This document shows positions 36,408 through 46,660 of a stretch of DNA of 64,000 bases, piece by piece. The stretch lies in the NCBI RefSeq assembly GCF_030653815.1, contig NZ_JAURYQ010000037.1:1-64000 (forward strand), in the 5' to 3' direction. Under the pieces are notes generated by a model. The model ran no database searches. It worked only from the letters and a program-made list of their open reading frames with translations, and was not told the origin of the DNA. Position numbers and translations under genes: made by a program. Every line of letters begins with the position of its first letter. Within the stretch, counting starts at the first letter, position 1. This stretch comes from Rhodoferax sp. (lineage in GTDB: Bacteria > Pseudomonadota > Gammaproteobacteria > Burkholderiales > Burkholderiaceae_C).

Positions 36408-36749
36408 TCAGTAGCGTGGCACGCTGGGGTCGATTTCGGACGACCAGGCGTTGATACCGCCCGAGACATTGGCCACGTGTTTGAAGCCGCGCGCCTTCAG
36501 GAAATTGGCCACTTGCATGCTGCGTGCGCCATGGTGACACAGGCAGGCCACGGGCTGGTCGGGGTCCAGCTCATTCAGACGCGGCGGAATCACCCCCATG
36601 GGGATGGTGATGAGCTCAAAGCCATCGGCCCTGATGCTGGCGGTGCGCAGTTCGTGGGGCTCGCGCACATCAAGCACCACCGGGTCGCCGTGACCACGCA
36701 CAGCATCGAGCCAGTCTTTGAGTTGAAGGGGGCGAACTTGTGTGACCAT
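36408..36749 (-). CDS. Rhodanese-like domain protein
   Basis: A 113-residue single rhodanese domain. The active-site loop CLCHHGARS carries the sulfur-accepting Cys, preceded by the CDC25-like strand VVLDVREPHE. Such domains move sulfane sulfur in the cytoplasm. Start ATG 36749 lies 2 bp after the pcm stop, so the two are co-transcribed. tolC begins 59 bp downstream. The physiological sulfur donor and acceptor are unknown. Confidence 0.92.
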   Translation of the reverse strand: MVTQVRPLQLKDWLDAVRGHGDPVVLDVREPHELRTASIRADGFELITIPMGVIPPRLNELDPDQPVACLCHHGARSMQVANFLKARGFKHVANVSGGINAWSSEIDPSVPRY

Positions 36750-36751
36750 GT

Positions 36752-37414
36752 TTAAAACTTGAAGGCGCTGGGTTGCTGGAAGTTGAGCAAACGGGGTGCG
36801 TTGTCGTCCCATTTCTCGACCGATGTGAAGTTGGTCTCGCTGCTGCGGGTAATCACCTGCGCGTGCATGATGGGCTCTTCGCCGATGATACCGACCAGGC
36901 GGCCTCCGATCTTGAGCAGGTTCAGCAGCGACTGCGGCACCTCGGCGACCGAGCCGCCCAGCACAATCACATCAAAGGGCGCGTCAGCTGGCGTGCCTTT
37001 GGCGCCGTCCACCACCAGAACGTCTGCGTTATGGATGCCGGCGCGCTGCAGGTTGGCACGGGCCAGGTCGGCAATTTCGGGGTTGATTTCCAGCGACACC
37101 ACACGTTGCGCCTGATGCGCCAGCAGGGCCGTCATGTAACCCGAGCCGGTACCAATTTCCAGCACCTTGTCGGTGGGCTTGACGGCGGCGTCCTGCAGCA
37201 AACGCGCCTCGACGCGCGGGGGCAGCATGCTCTGGCCGGCAGGCAGCGGGATGGCCATGTCGACAAACGCCAGGGACTTTTGTGCCAGCGGCACGAAGTC
37301 TTCGCGCTTGACGCTGGCCAGCAGGTCCAGCACCGCAGCATCAGACACATCCCAGGGACGAATTTGTTGCTCGATCATGTAATAACGGGCCTGTTCCACG
37401 TTCTGCAAGTTCAT
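36752..37414 (-). CDS. pcm: Protein-L-isoaspartate O-methyltransferase
   Basis: A 220-residue SAM-dependent methyltransferase starting MNLQNVEQARYYMIEQQIRPWDV. SAM-binding motif I is VLEIGTGSGYMTALLA, followed by VVSLEINPEIADLARANL. It has the N-terminal MLPPRVEARLLQ block of the PCMT family. It would methylate isoaspartyl residues in damaged proteins for repair. Betaproteobacterial members at this locus are sometimes divergent, so repair activity is a family inference. AGGAG precedes ATG 37414. Confidence 0.88.
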   Translation of the reverse strand: MNLQNVEQARYYMIEQQIRPWDVSDAAVLDLLASVKREDFVPLAQKSLAFVDMAIPLPAGQSMLPPRVEARLLQDAAVKPTDKVLEIGTGSGYMTALLAHQAQRVVSLEINPEIADLARANLQRAGIHNADVLVVDGAKGTPADAPFDVIVLGGSVAEVPQSLLNLLKIGGRLVGIIGEEPIMHAQVITRSSETNFTSVEKWDDNAPRLLNFQQPSAFKF

Positions 37415-37455
37415 TTTTGGTACTCCTGGGGGTATGTTAACGGAATCCACAGATT

Positions 37456-40400
37456 TTAGCTGGTGGGGCCGTCAATAGCCTGGTTTTGCAAGGCTTTTGC
37501 AGCGGGCTGGCGCCAAAATTTACGCAGCCATTGCGCCAAATCATCCATGTAGCAGTAAACCACCGGCACCACCACCAGCGTCAGCAGTGACGAGGTGATG
37601 ACACCGCCGATGACCGCCTGGCCCATGGGCGCCCGCATTTCAGAGCCCTCGGACAGGGCAAAGGCGAGTGGCACCATGCCAAAAATCATGGCCAGCGTGG
37701 TCATCAAAATCGGGCGCAGCCGCACCTTGGCGGCCAGTAGCAGGGCGTCGTGGCGATTCAAACCGTCTTCGCGCGCCCGGATGGCAAAGTCCACCAGCAA
37801 AATGGCATTCTTGGTGACCAGTCCCATCAACATCACCACGCCAATCACCGAAAACATCGACAGCGTTGAGTTGAACAGCATCAGCGCCAGCACCACGCCA
37901 ATCAGCGTCAGCGGCAGCGCCGTCATGAGTGCCAGCGGCTGGAAAAAGCTCTTGAACTGGCTGGCCAGAATCATGTAGATGAAGATCACCGCCAGCGCCA
38001 GCGCTGACAGCGCGTAGCCAAACGCTTCAGCCATGTCCTTGACCGAGCCGCTGAACTTGTAGCTGTAGCCCGGCGGCATGGCAATGCTGTCCATCGCTTG
38101 TTTGATGTCGGCAGATACTTCGCCGGCCGAACGGCCCGACACGTTGCCGGTGATGGCGACCTCGCGCGTCAGGTCGCGCCGGTTGATCTGGTTGCTGCCA
38201 GTGGCTTCGATCACGCTGGCCACCTGGTCGAGCCGCACCACGCGGGCGCTGCCATCCGCCTGGGTGCCGACGGTGAAGGGCAGGGCGCTCAAATCTTGCG
38301 GCTGATTGCGTGATTGGGGCGACAGGCGCACATTGACGTCATAGGTCTGGTCATCTGGCGCACGCCAGTTGCCCACGGTCTGACCGGCCACCAGCGTGCG
38401 CAGGGACGAGCCAATTTGTGCCACGCTCAGGCCCAGGTCGGAGGCCACGTCGCGGCGCACCTGCACGTCCAGCGTGGGCTTGTCGGGTTTCAGGGACGAG
38501 TCCACGTCGACCAGGCCGGGGACGGTGCGTATTTTTTCCAGCGCCAGCGCGTTCAGCCGTGACAACTCGGCCATGTCGGCGCCCTGAAGGGAGAATGCAA
38601 TCTGCTTTTGGCCACCCACCGGATCCAGCAGGCCGACGTGGGTGACATTGATGCCCGGCACCTCGCGCAGGCGTTGGCGCAGCACGGTGGACATGTCATC
38701 GACACTGCGCGAGCGCTGCTTGCGGTCCACCAAGCGGATGTAAATGCTGGCGTACATCTTGCCCTGGGCGTTGCCGGTGTTGATGGTGGTCAGGGTGTAG
38801 TTGACCTCGGGGAAGGCGCGGATGATGCCCTCCACCTGACGCGCCCGGGCTTCGGTGACTTCGAGCGACGAGCCCACGGGCGTATTGAAGGTGAGGTTGG
38901 TCTCGGAAAAATCCGACTTGGGCACGAACTCGGTGCCCAGCAGCGGCACCATGAAAATGCTGCTGACAAAGATCACGACGGCCAGCGCCACGGTGCTGAG
39001 CTTGTGGTCCAGCGCCCAGCGCAAGATCCCCTGGTAGATGTCAACCAGCGCATCGGTGCCCACATCAAACAGCGCGGTGATGCGGCCAATGGTCTTGTCG
39101 TAAAACGTGCTTGGGGCGAGGTGCTTGCCATGGGCCTCAATGCTGGGGTCGTGCCAGATGGAGGACAGCATGGGGTCGAGTGTGAAGCTGACAAACATCG
39201 AGATCAGCACCGCCGCCACAATCGTCAGGCCGAACTCGTGAAAGAACTTGCCGATGATGCCGCCCATGAAACCGATCGGCAAAAACACCGCCACGATCGA
39301 CAGCGTGGTGGCCAGCACCGCCAGGCCAATTTCAGCGGTGCCGTCCATCGAGGCGTCAAACGGGTTCTTGCCCATTTGCACGTGGCGCACGATGTTTTCG
39401 CGCACCACGATGGCGTCGTCAATCAACAGTCCCACGCACAGGCTCAGCGCCATCATGGTGATCATGTTGATGGTGAAGCCCAGCAGGTTCATGAAGAAAA
39501 AGGTGCCGATCAGGGCAATGGGCAGCGTCAGCCCCGTGATGACGGTGGAGCGCCAGGAGTTCAGGAACAAAAACACGATCAGCACGGTGAGCAGTGCGCC
39601 CTCGAACAGGGTTTGTCGCACGTTGGACACCGACACCCTGATTTGCCGTGAGCCATCGGTGATTTGCGTCAGCTTGACACCGGGGGGCAATTGCTGCTGC
39701 AGCTCCGCCAGGGTGGTGTTGAGGCCATCGACCACGGCAATGGTGTTCTCGTCCTGCGACTTTTGCACGTTGAGCAGCAGGGTGCGTTCGCCGTTGTAGA
39801 GCGCCAGGCTCTCGATTTCCTGTGACCCGTCTTTCACCTCGGCGACTTGGTCAACCCGTACCGGCGCGCCATTCTTGCGCGTGATGATGATGCGGCCGAA
39901 GTCCTCTGGGCGCTGCACGCGCGCGGCGATCTGGATCACCCGGTCTTGCGCGCTTGAGCGGATGCTGCCCACCGGGTAGTCCTGGTTTTCATTGCGCACC
40001 GCGCTGGCCACCTGCTCGGGTGTGATGCCGAATGAGGCCAGCGCCTGCGGGTTCAGGTAAATATTGATCTCGCGCTGGCTGCCACCGACCAGCGCCACGG
40101 AGCCCACGCCGCGCACGTTTTCCAGGCGTTTTTTCAGGGTTTGCTCAGCCCAGCTACTGAGTTCCACGGCGTTCAGTGAGGCGCCCGCACTGGCATCGGG
40201 CAACACCGCTACCGACCAGATGGCGCGACTCGCCGGGTCAAAACGCAGCACGCGCGGTTCCTTGACCTCATCACGCAGCGTGGCGCGAATGGCGGCCACT
40301 TTCTCGCGCACGTCGTCGGCGGCCTTGCGGCCGTCCATGTGCAGACCGAATTCGATGATGACCACCGACTGGCTCTCGTACGAGCGCGAGGTCAGGGCGT

Positions 40401-40632
40401 TGATGCCGGCGATCGAATTGACGCCTTCCTCGATTTTCTTGGTGACTTCGCTTTCAACAATTTCGGGTGAGGCGCCGGGGTAGTCGGTGCTGATCACCAC
40501 CACCGGAAAGTCGATGTTGGGGAACTGGTCCACCTGCAGCCGTTGCATGGAAAACAGCCCCAGCACCACCAGGGCCAGCATGACCATGGTGGCAAACACC
40601 GGGTTGTGAAGGCTGACGCGGGTGAACCACAT
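37456..40632 (-). CDS. RND efflux pump, HAE1/MdtC-like
   Basis: A 1058-residue inner-membrane proton-driven exporter. It has twelve membrane segments, two large periplasmic loops, the proton-relay Asp pair in LLIDDAIVVRENIVRH and a conserved Lys in the second half (GLVTKNAILLVDF). The start MWFTRVSLHNPVFATMVM resembles MdtB/MdtC-like multidrug or bile-salt pumps rather than heavy-metal pumps. It directly follows its adaptor with no gap. No channel gene is in the immediate pair, but tolC lies downstream on the same strand. Confidence 0.94.
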   Translation of the reverse strand: MWFTRVSLHNPVFATMVMLALVVLGLFSMQRLQVDQFPNIDFPVVVISTDYPGASPEIVESEVTKKIEEGVNSIAGINALTSRSYESQSVVIIEFGLHMDGRKAADDVREKVAAIRATLRDEVKEPRVLRFDPASRAIWSVAVLPDASAGASLNAVELSSWAEQTLKKRLENVRGVGSVALVGGSQREINIYLNPQALASFGITPEQVASAVRNENQDYPVGSIRSSAQDRVIQIAARVQRPEDFGRIIITRKNGAPVRVDQVAEVKDGSQEIESLALYNGERTLLLNVQKSQDENTIAVVDGLNTTLAELQQQLPPGVKLTQITDGSRQIRVSVSNVRQTLFEGALLTVLIVFLFLNSWRSTVITGLTLPIALIGTFFFMNLLGFTINMITMMALSLCVGLLIDDAIVVRENIVRHVQMGKNPFDASMDGTAEIGLAVLATTLSIVAVFLPIGFMGGIIGKFFHEFGLTIVAAVLISMFVSFTLDPMLSSIWHDPSIEAHGKHLAPSTFYDKTIGRITALFDVGTDALVDIYQGILRWALDHKLSTVALAVVIFVSSIFMVPLLGTEFVPKSDFSETNLTFNTPVGSSLEVTEARARQVEGIIRAFPEVNYTLTTINTGNAQGKMYASIYIRLVDRKQRSRSVDDMSTVLRQRLREVPGINVTHVGLLDPVGGQKQIAFSLQGADMAELSRLNALALEKIRTVPGLVDVDSSLKPDKPTLDVQVRRDVASDLGLSVAQIGSSLRTLVAGQTVGNWRAPDDQTYDVNVRLSPQSRNQPQDLSALPFTVGTQADGSARVVRLDQVASVIEATGSNQINRRDLTREVAITGNVSGRSAGEVSADIKQAMDSIAMPPGYSYKFSGSVKDMAEAFGYALSALALAVIFIYMILASQFKSFFQPLALMTALPLTLIGVVLALMLFNSTLSMFSVIGVVMLMGLVTKNAILLVDFAIRAREDGLNRHDALLLAAKVRLRPILMTTLAMIFGMVPLAFALSEGSEMRAPMGQAVIGGVITSSLLTLVVVPVVYCYMDDLAQWLRKFWRQPAAKALQNQAIDGPTS

Positions 40633-41766
40633 TTATTGGGGTCCTTGTGTGCTGGTCACCAGCGTGCCCACACGCAGGCTGCCCACTGCACCGTCAATCA
40701 CTACGCTGCCCTCGGCCACGCCGGTGACGGCCACCATGGTCAGGTCGGCAAGATTGCCGCGAACCCCAAGCGTCACGTTGGCGTGTTGCACCTGGTTTTG
40801 ATTCACCAGTTGCACATAGGCTTGCGGCTTGTCGGTGCGCACGGCACTCAGCGGCAAGGCCAGGGTCGTGACGGCCCCCACGTTCAGGCTGCCCTGGGCA
40901 AACAGGCCGTGGCGCAAATTGGCATCTTGTGCCAGTGCCAGATACACCAGCACGGTGCGGCTGCCGACGGAGGCACTGGGGTTGATGCATACCACTTTGG
41001 CCTGGATCACCTGGTGGGTGCCGTCCAGTGTCAGCTGGGCGCTTTGCCCCACCTTGACCTGCAGCGAATCGGCGGCGTTCAGGCTGGCTTCCAGTTCCAG
41101 TTGCCGGTTGTCGACGATCTCCACAATGCGGGCGTCCACCGGTACGCGTTCACCCGGCTGGGCCAGTCGTTGCGAAATTTGTCCGGCAATGGGGGCGCGC
41201 AACACCGTGTCGTCAAGGGCCTTGGCAGCCAGGTCAGCGCCCGATTGCGCCGCCTGGTAGCTGGCCTGGGCGGCGTCCAGGCTGGCCTGGGACGACGCCA
41301 GCGCGGTGCTGGAGATAAAACCCTGCGCCACCAGCGCCTGGTTGTTGTCAAAGGTGCGCTGGGCCATGGCCACCTGGGCTCTGGCCGCCGCGGCCTGCTG
41401 GCGGGCCTGGCGCAGGCGAGCCTCGGACTCGGTGGGGTCGATGCGGGCCAGCACCTGGCCGGCGCGCACAGAATCACCTTCGCGCACGGTCAGATCCTGC
41501 AGTTCGCCGGGGATGCGCGCCTTGACCAGTGCCGTATGGACCGCTTTGATGGGGCCGGAGATCAGCACGGTTTGCTGTAGTTCGAGGGTTTTGACCTGCA
41601 CCAGGTCGTTGGCTGCCAGCGCCACGCTGACTTGCGACTTTTGTGCGACCTGTTGCGCTTCCAGGGCGGCTTGACGGGCCTGACGCGCCGACAAGGTGCG
41701 CAGCGTGCCGCCCACCAGCACGGCCACAGCGAGGCCGGCCAGCGTCCATTTGATCCAGGGTTTCAT
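40633..41766 (-). CDS. RND efflux periplasmic adaptor
   Basis: A 377-residue membrane-fusion protein. It has an N-terminal anchor near 5-22 (KWTLAGLAVAVLVGGTL), a lipoyl-type half motif GELQDLTVREGDSVRAGQVLARID, a helical hairpin at about 110-170 and the second lipoyl half around VLRAPIAGQISQRL. It links the pump to an outer-membrane channel. Start ATG 41766 overlaps the TetR stop by 4 bp. Confidence 0.93.
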   Translation of the reverse strand: MKPWIKWTLAGLAVAVLVGGTLRTLSARQARQAALEAQQVAQKSQVSVALAANDLVQVKTLELQQTVLISGPIKAVHTALVKARIPGELQDLTVREGDSVRAGQVLARIDPTESEARLRQARQQAAAARAQVAMAQRTFDNNQALVAQGFISSTALASSQASLDAAQASYQAAQSGADLAAKALDDTVLRAPIAGQISQRLAQPGERVPVDARIVEIVDNRQLELEASLNAADSLQVKVGQSAQLTLDGTHQVIQAKVVCINPSASVGSRTVLVYLALAQDANLRHGLFAQGSLNVGAVTTLALPLSAVRTDKPQAYVQLVNQNQVQHANVTLGVRGNLADLTMVAVTGVAEGSVVIDGAVGSLRVGTLVTSTQGPQ

Positions 41767-42446
41767 GACAAGGGGTGCTCCAGGGAGGGGTTGGGCTGGC
41801 AAAAGCCCAGGGTCAGCATGTCGAGTTGGGCTGCCAGGTACTCATGCGGGTCGAGTTGCGCCTGGTTGCCACAGCTGAGGGCCAATGAGTGCTTCCAAAG
41901 CGTCAAAAAAAGCATCGGGGCCAGCACCAGGTAAACCGCATAAGTCAGGTTCATTGGGCGAAATTCACCGCGCGCCACACCCCGTTTCAGAATCCGCTCG
42001 ATCAGGGCATTGCCCGGCTGCATCACTTCTTGCTGGTAAAAGTTGGCCAGTTCCGGAAAATTTTGCGCTTCGCTCATGATCAGCTTGGGGATGCCGCTGG
42101 CCTGGGTGGAACCAATGCGCTCCCACCACTGGAACAGGCATTCGCGCAGCATGTCACGGGCGCTGCCTTCAAAGCGTTCGATTTCGTCGCTCCACTCGGC
42201 AAAACGGCCGGAAATATTCTCGCGCACCACGGCCTTGAAGAGTTCTTCCTTGCTCGGGAAATACAGGAACAGCGTGCCTTTGGAGACTCCGGCGCGCCGC
42301 GCCACTTCTTCGACGTGGGTCGCGGCAAAGCCTTTTTCGACAAACAAGTCCAGCGCAGCCGCCAGCAACTCGGCGGGACGCGCCTCCTTGCGGCGGGCCC
42401 GGCGGACGGGTCGCACCGGTGGTGCGGGATTCTTGGCTAAAGGCAT
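41763..42446 (-). CDS. TetR/AcrR-family regulator of the efflux operon
   Basis: A 227-residue repressor-type protein. After a basic N-terminal arm (RPVRRARRKEARP) comes the helix-turn-helix DLFVEKGFAATHVEEVARRAGVSKGTLFLYFPSKEELF (about 30-68). The larger C-terminal ligand-binding domain has no recognisable ligand. ATG 42446 is the family-consistent start. It is the first gene of the TetR-adaptor-pump operon (ATGA overlap), so autoregulation is likely. A candidate operator lies 10 bp upstream. Confidence 0.9.
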   Translation of the reverse strand: MPLAKNPAPPVRPVRRARRKEARPAELLAAALDLFVEKGFAATHVEEVARRAGVSKGTLFLYFPSKEELFKAVVRENISGRFAEWSDEIERFEGSARDMLRECLFQWWERIGSTQASGIPKLIMSEAQNFPELANFYQQEVMQPGNALIERILKRGVARGEFRPMNLTYAVYLVLAPMLFLTLWKHSLALSCGNQAQLDPHEYLAAQLDMLTLGFCQPNPSLEHPLS

Positions 42447-42455
42447 CAGCGTGAA

Positions 42456-42479
42456 ATTAATGACTATTGGGTTATTAAT
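42456..42479. promoter_or_regulatory. Candidate TetR operator
   Basis: The inverted repeat ATTAATNAC-N6-GTNATTAAT lies 10 bp upstream of the TetR start codon. It is AT-rich, unlike the surrounding sequence, and sits where the operon promoter is expected. Confidence 0.55.
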
Positions 42480-42598
42480 GTAACCTGAGCGGGTTTGGCA
42501 TGTCAATTCAGACAAAGACCCGCGTACATCAGGTTTGTCCCTTTGCGGCTAGCATCAAACAGGTCATTTTTTATTCGTATTTTCCAAGGGGTCCAAGC

Positions 42599-43147
42599 AT
42601 GGGGCAAACAAATCAAACCATCACGCTGGGCGGCGGCTGCTTCTGGTGCACCGAGGCGGTTTTTGTGCGGGTCCAGGGCGTGCTCGACGTTGAGTCGGGT
42701 TATTGCAATGGTGAAACGGTCCAGCCAAGCTACGAGCAGGTGTGCACCGGGCGCACCGGGCATAACGAGGTGGTCAAGCTGGTCTATGACCCGGCACAAA
42801 TCAGCGTGCGTGACATTCTGGAAATCTTTTTTGTCATTCACGACCCCACCACGCTCAACGCCCAGGGTAATGACCATGGCACGCAGTACCGCAGCGGCAT
42901 TTACTTCAGCACACCAGAGCAGCAGCAGCAAGCTGTGACGCTGATCGCGGAACTTGAGCACAGCGGCGTTTACCCACGAGCGATCGTGACCGAGGTATTG
43001 CCGCAAGCCAATTACTGGCCGGCCGAAGACTACCACCAGGATTTTTTTGAAAAGAATCCGGGTCAGGGCTATTGCCTGGCGGTGGCCGCGCCCAAGGTCG
43101 CCAAGTTTTGCAAGACCTTCGCTCGCTTGCAGAAGCCAGACCGATAA
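42599..43147 (+). CDS. msrA: Peptide-methionine (S)-S-oxide reductase
   Basis: Repairs methionine-S-sulfoxide in proteins with thioredoxin. The 182-residue protein starts MGQTNQTITLGGGCFWCTEAVF, with catalytic Cys14 in GCFWC. The substrate-pocket region GNDHGTQYRSGIYF is near 95-108. A further Cys near the end (KFCKTF) and one in GYCLAV could serve as resolving residues. It is divergent from the efflux operon; clpS follows after 9 bp. Confidence 0.95.
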   Translation: MGQTNQTITLGGGCFWCTEAVFVRVQGVLDVESGYCNGETVQPSYEQVCTGRTGHNEVVKLVYDPAQISVRDILEIFFVIHDPTTLNAQGNDHGTQYRSGIYFSTPEQQQQAVTLIAELEHSGVYPRAIVTEVLPQANYWPAEDYHQDFFEKNPGQGYCLAVAAPKVAKFCKTFARLQKPDR

Positions 43148-43156
43148 AATCGACCG

Positions 43157-43513
43157 ATGGCTACCAAAATCCCCAAAATTGTCCCCGCCCAACCTGTTCT
43201 GCCTGCCGAAACCGACGGCACCGTGGTGCTGGAGCGCCGCACCCAGCGCACCAAACCGCCCCAGATGTACCAGGTGGTCATGCTCAATGACGACTACACC
43301 CCGATGGAGTTCGTGGTGATGGTGTTGCAGGAGTTTTTCAGCAAAGACCTCGACACCTCGACCCGGATCATGCTCAAGATCCACCTGGAAGGCAAGGCGG
43401 TGTGTGGCGTGTATTCCCGCGACGTGGCCGCCACCAAGGTCGACCAGGTGCTGGATGCGGCGGCCAAGTCCGGGCATCCGCTCAAGTGTTTTTGTGAACC
43501 TGTCGCGTCGTAA
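43157..43513 (+). CDS. clpS: ATP-dependent Clp protease adaptor ClpS
   Basis: N-end rule adaptor that delivers substrates with destabilising N-termini to ClpAP. The 118-residue protein has a disordered N-terminal tail and the core [25 protein letters not shown], where Asn-Asp and Met line the N-degron pocket. It ends with the [16 protein letters not shown] to CFCEP region. It lies 81 bp before clpA, the usual pairing. Confidence 0.96.
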   Translation: MATKIPKIVPAQPVLPAETDGTVVLERRTQRTKPPQMYQVVMLNDDYTPMEFVVMVLQEFFSKDLDTSTRIMLKIHLEGKAVCGVYSRDVAATKVDQVLDAAAKSGHPLKCFCEPVAS

Positions 43514-43594
43514 CTGTTGAATCCTGACGCGCGCAAATGAATTAGAAATCCGATTACAGTTGAAACCTGAAACAAAAGCTATTAAAGGAACTTT

Positions 43595-45922
43595 ATGATT
43601 GCCCAAGAACTGGAAGTCAGTCTCCACATGGCGTTTGTTGAGGCGCGTCAACAGCGCCACGAATTCATCACCGTGGAACATTTGCTGCTGGCATTGCTGG
43701 ACAACCCCAGCGCGGCCGAAGTGCTGCGCGCTTGCTCGGCCAACATCGATGATTTGCGCAAGTCCCTGATCACTTTCATCAAGGACAACACGCCGCAGGT
43801 GGCCGGCACCGAAGACGTCGACACCCAGCCCACGCTGGGTTTCCAGCGCGTCATCCAGCGCGCCATCATGCATGTGCAGTCCACCGGCAGCGGCAAGAAA
43901 GAAGTGACCGGTGCCAACGTGCTCGTGGCCATTTTTGGCGAAAAAGACTCGCATGCCGTGTATTACCTGCACCAGCAGGGCGTGACGCGCCTGGATGTGG
44001 TCAATTTCATTGCCCATGGCATCAAGAAGAGCGACCCGCCCGAGCCCGTGCGCTCGGCAGACAACCCGGCCGAGGCCGAGGAAGGCGCCAGCGAAAAGAA
44101 CGAAAAGTCTTCGCCACTGGAGCAGTTCACGCAAAACCTGAATCAACTCGCCAAGGACGGCAAGATCGACCCGCTGATCGGGCGCGAGTACGAGGTCGAG
44201 CGCGTCATCCAGATCCTGTGCCGGCGCCGCAAGAACAACCCGCTGCTGGTGGGTGAGGCCGGCGTTGGCAAGACCGCCATTGCCGAGGGCCTGGCCTGGC
44301 GCATCACGCAAAAAGACGTGCCCGAGATTCTGGCGGACTCCATCGTCTACTCGCTCGACATGGGCGCGCTGCTGGCCGGCACCAAGTACCGGGGTGATTT
44401 TGAGCAACGCCTCAAAGGCGTGCTGAAGGCGCTCAAGGACAAGCCCAACACCGTTTTGTTCATCGACGAAATCCACACCCTGATCGGTGCCGGTGCCGCC
44501 TCGGGTGGTACGCTGGATGCTTCCAACCTGCTCAAGCCGGCCCTGAGCTCGGGCGCGCTCAAGTGCATTGGCGCCACCACCTTCACCGAGTACCGCGGCA
44601 TTTTCGAGAAAGATGCGGCGCTGTCGCGTCGCTTCCAGAAGATCGACGTGGTCGAGCCCACAGTGGAGCAGACGGTTGAAATTTTGAAGGGACTGAAGTC
44701 GCGCTTTGAAGAGCACCACAACGTCAAGTACGCGGTGGCGGCCCTGCAGGCGGCGGCCGAGCTGAGCGCCAAGTACATCAACGACCGCCATTTGCCCGAC
44801 AAGGCCATCGACGTGATCGACGAGGCCGGTGCCGCCCAGCGCATTTTGCCGCCGTCCAAGCGCAAAAAGATCATCACCAAGGCCGAGGTCGAAGACATCG
44901 TGGCCAAGATCGCCCGCATTCCGCCAGCCAACGTGTCCAACGACGACCGCGGCAAGCTCAAGACGCTGGAGCGCGATTTGCGCAACGTGGTGTTTGGTCA
45001 GGACAAGGCGCTCGACATGCTGGCGTCGGCCGTCAAGATGTCACGTTCGGGCCTGGGCAAGGGCGACAAGCCGATTGGCACCTTCCTGTTCAGCGGCCCC
45101 ACCGGCGTGGGCAAAACCGAGTCGGCCAAGCAACTGGCCTACATCATGGGCATCGAGCTGATTCGCTTTGACATGAGCGAGTACATGGAGCAGCACGCCG
45201 TGAGCCGCCTGATTGGCGCGCCCCCGGGTTATGTCGGCTTTGACCAAGGGGGTTTGCTGACCGAAGCCATCACCAAGAAACCGCACTGTGTGCTCTTGCT
45301 GGATGAAATCGAAAAAGCGCACCCGGCCATTTTCAATGTGCTGTTGCAGGTCATGGACCATGGCACGCTGACCGACAACAACGGTCGCAAGGCCGATTTC
45401 CGCAATGTCATCATTGTCATGACCACCAATGCCGGTGCCGAGACCATGAACAAGGCCACCATCGGCTTCACCAACCCGCGCGAGGCGGGCGACGAGATGG
45501 CCGACATCAAGCGCATGTTCACGCCCGAGTTCCGCAACCGGCTCGATGCCATCGTCAGCTTCAAGGCGCTCGACGAGAACGTCATCATGCGGGTGGTGGA
45601 CAAATTCCTGCTGCAGCTCGAAGCGCAACTGGCCGACAAAAAAGTCGAGGTTACCTTCACCGACAAGCTGCGCAAGCACCTGGCCAAGAAGGGCTTCGAC
45701 CCGCTCATGGGCGCACGACCCATGCAACGCCTGATCCAGGACACCATTCGCCGCGCCCTGGCCGACGAGTTGCTGTTTGGCCGCCTGGTCGATGGCGGCC
45801 GTTTGACGGTCGATCTGGACGACACCGACGAAAGCAAGACCGACGTGCTGCTCGACATTCAGCCCCTGCCCAAGAAAGAGGGCAAGTCCAAGCCCGAGTT
45901 TCAGGAGCCTGCGACGACCTGA
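43595..45922 (+). CDS. clpA: ATP-dependent Clp protease ATPase subunit ClpA
   Basis: AAA+ unfoldase that feeds substrates to ClpP. The 775-residue protein has an N-terminal Clp-N repeat domain (about 1-145), a first ATPase domain with Walker [10 protein letters not shown] near 220 and Walker B FIDEIH, and a second with Walker [10 protein letters not shown] near 500. The ClpP-contacting loop and C-terminal ClpB-D2-like domain follow. Length is close to E. coli ClpA (758). Ribosome site AAAGGA precedes the ATG. Confidence 0.97.
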   Translation: MIAQELEVSLHMAFVEARQQRHEFITVEHLLLALLDNPSAAEVLRACSANIDDLRKSLITFIKDNTPQVAGTEDVDTQPTLGFQRVIQRAIMHVQSTGSGKKEVTGANVLVAIFGEKDSHAVYYLHQQGVTRLDVVNFIAHGIKKSDPPEPVRSADNPAEAEEGASEKNEKSSPLEQFTQNLNQLAKDGKIDPLIGREYEVERVIQILCRRRKNNPLLVGEAGVGKTAIAEGLAWRITQKDVPEILADSIVYSLDMGALLAGTKYRGDFEQRLKGVLKALKDKPNTVLFIDEIHTLIGAGAASGGTLDASNLLKPALSSGALKCIGATTFTEYRGIFEKDAALSRRFQKIDVVEPTVEQTVEILKGLKSRFEEHHNVKYAVAALQAAAELSAKYINDRHLPDKAIDVIDEAGAAQRILPPSKRKKIITKAEVEDIVAKIARIPPANVSNDDRGKLKTLERDLRNVVFGQDKALDMLASAVKMSRSGLGKGDKPIGTFLFSGPTGVGKTESAKQLAYIMGIELIRFDMSEYMEQHAVSRLIGAPPGYVGFDQGGLLTEAITKKPHCVLLLDEIEKAHPAIFNVLLQVMDHGTLTDNNGRKADFRNVIIVMTTNAGAETMNKATIGFTNPREAGDEMADIKRMFTPEFRNRLDAIVSFKALDENVIMRVVDKFLLQLEAQLADKKVEVTFTDKLRKHLAKKGFDPLMGARPMQRLIQDTIRRALADELLFGRLVDGGRLTVDLDDTDESKTDVLLDIQPLPKKEGKSKPEFQEPATT

Positions 45923-45940
45923 GCTCGCCAGTCAAAGCAA

Positions 45941-45985
45941 AACCCCCGTTCAAGCTGCCAACGCAGCCTGAACGGGGGTTTTTTT
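45941..45985 (+). terminator. Intrinsic terminator after clpA
   Basis: AACCCCCGTTCA and TGAACGGGGGTT form a 12-bp stem. The loop contains an inner GCTGC/GCAGC pair, and a TTTTT tract follows. Flanking A residues on the other side may let it work for the convergent gene too. Confidence 0.94.
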
Positions 45986-46045
45986 ATGTTGAACGACGGT
46001 ATTTTGTGGAGGCCCGCCCTCGGGCCGATCGATGTCGTGCTTAGC

Positions 46046-46660
46046 CTATTCCACACCCAGCAAATTCGCCAACGCGGCGGTTTCCATGGCGCCGTTGTAG
46101 CTCACGATATCGCCGGTTTTGCGGTGCTTGCCCAGCAAAAACGGCACCGACTCCACGCCCAACTGGTTGAGCAACTGGGTGTTGTTGGTGATGGCTTGTT
46201 TCAGTTCCTCCGGCACATCGGCGCTGGCGGCCATGCCGCCGGTGCCCGCCAGCAAGGACTGTTCGTGCGCGGTCATGGTGTCGACCGGGTTGGCGGCGCT
46301 GAGCAGGGCGGCGCCTTGCGGCAGGCTTTTGGCCGGGTTGAATGAGACCGGAATCCAGACAAATTTCACCTTGCTGTGCAGTGGCAAGGCGGCCTGCCAC
46401 AGGCGGCCGCAGTGCGGGCATTGCGGGTCAAACAGCACATAAACGGGCTGCGCGCTCATCAAGGCGCCCACGGTAAAGCCTTTGCCGTTGGCTGCCACCA
46501 GGTCGTAGCTCGAGCCGGCCTGGGCTGCAGGCGCGGCAGCAGCCGGTGCGGCCGCGGACGGGTTCGGTGTGGCGCTGGGCGTTTCTGTTTTGGAGCAGCC
46601 GACCACCGACAGAACAAGCGCTGCGGTGAGGGTAAGGGTGGTGATGTTCATGGTGGTCAT
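46046..46660 (-). CDS. DsbC/DsbG-like thioredoxin-fold lipoprotein
   Basis: A 204-residue exported protein. The lipobox LSVVGC puts the lipidated Cys at residue 22, followed by an Ala/Pro-rich linker. The thioredoxin-like domain has active site CPHC at 81-84 in VLFDPQCPHCGRLW and a cis-Pro in VESVPFLLG. The CPHC motif and the domain resemble DsbG/DsbC catalytic domains, but there is no N-terminal dimerisation domain. It is probably a periplasmic thiol oxidoreductase anchored to a membrane; redox direction is unknown. Confidence 0.88.
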   Translation of the reverse strand: MTTMNITTLTLTAALVLSVVGCSKTETPSATPNPSAAAPAAAAPAAQAGSSYDLVAANGKGFTVGALMSAQPVYVLFDPQCPHCGRLWQAALPLHSKVKFVWIPVSFNPAKSLPQGAALLSAANPVDTMTAHEQSLLAGTGGMAASADVPEELKQAITNNTQLLNQLGVESVPFLLGKHRKTGDIVSYNGAMETAALANLLGVE

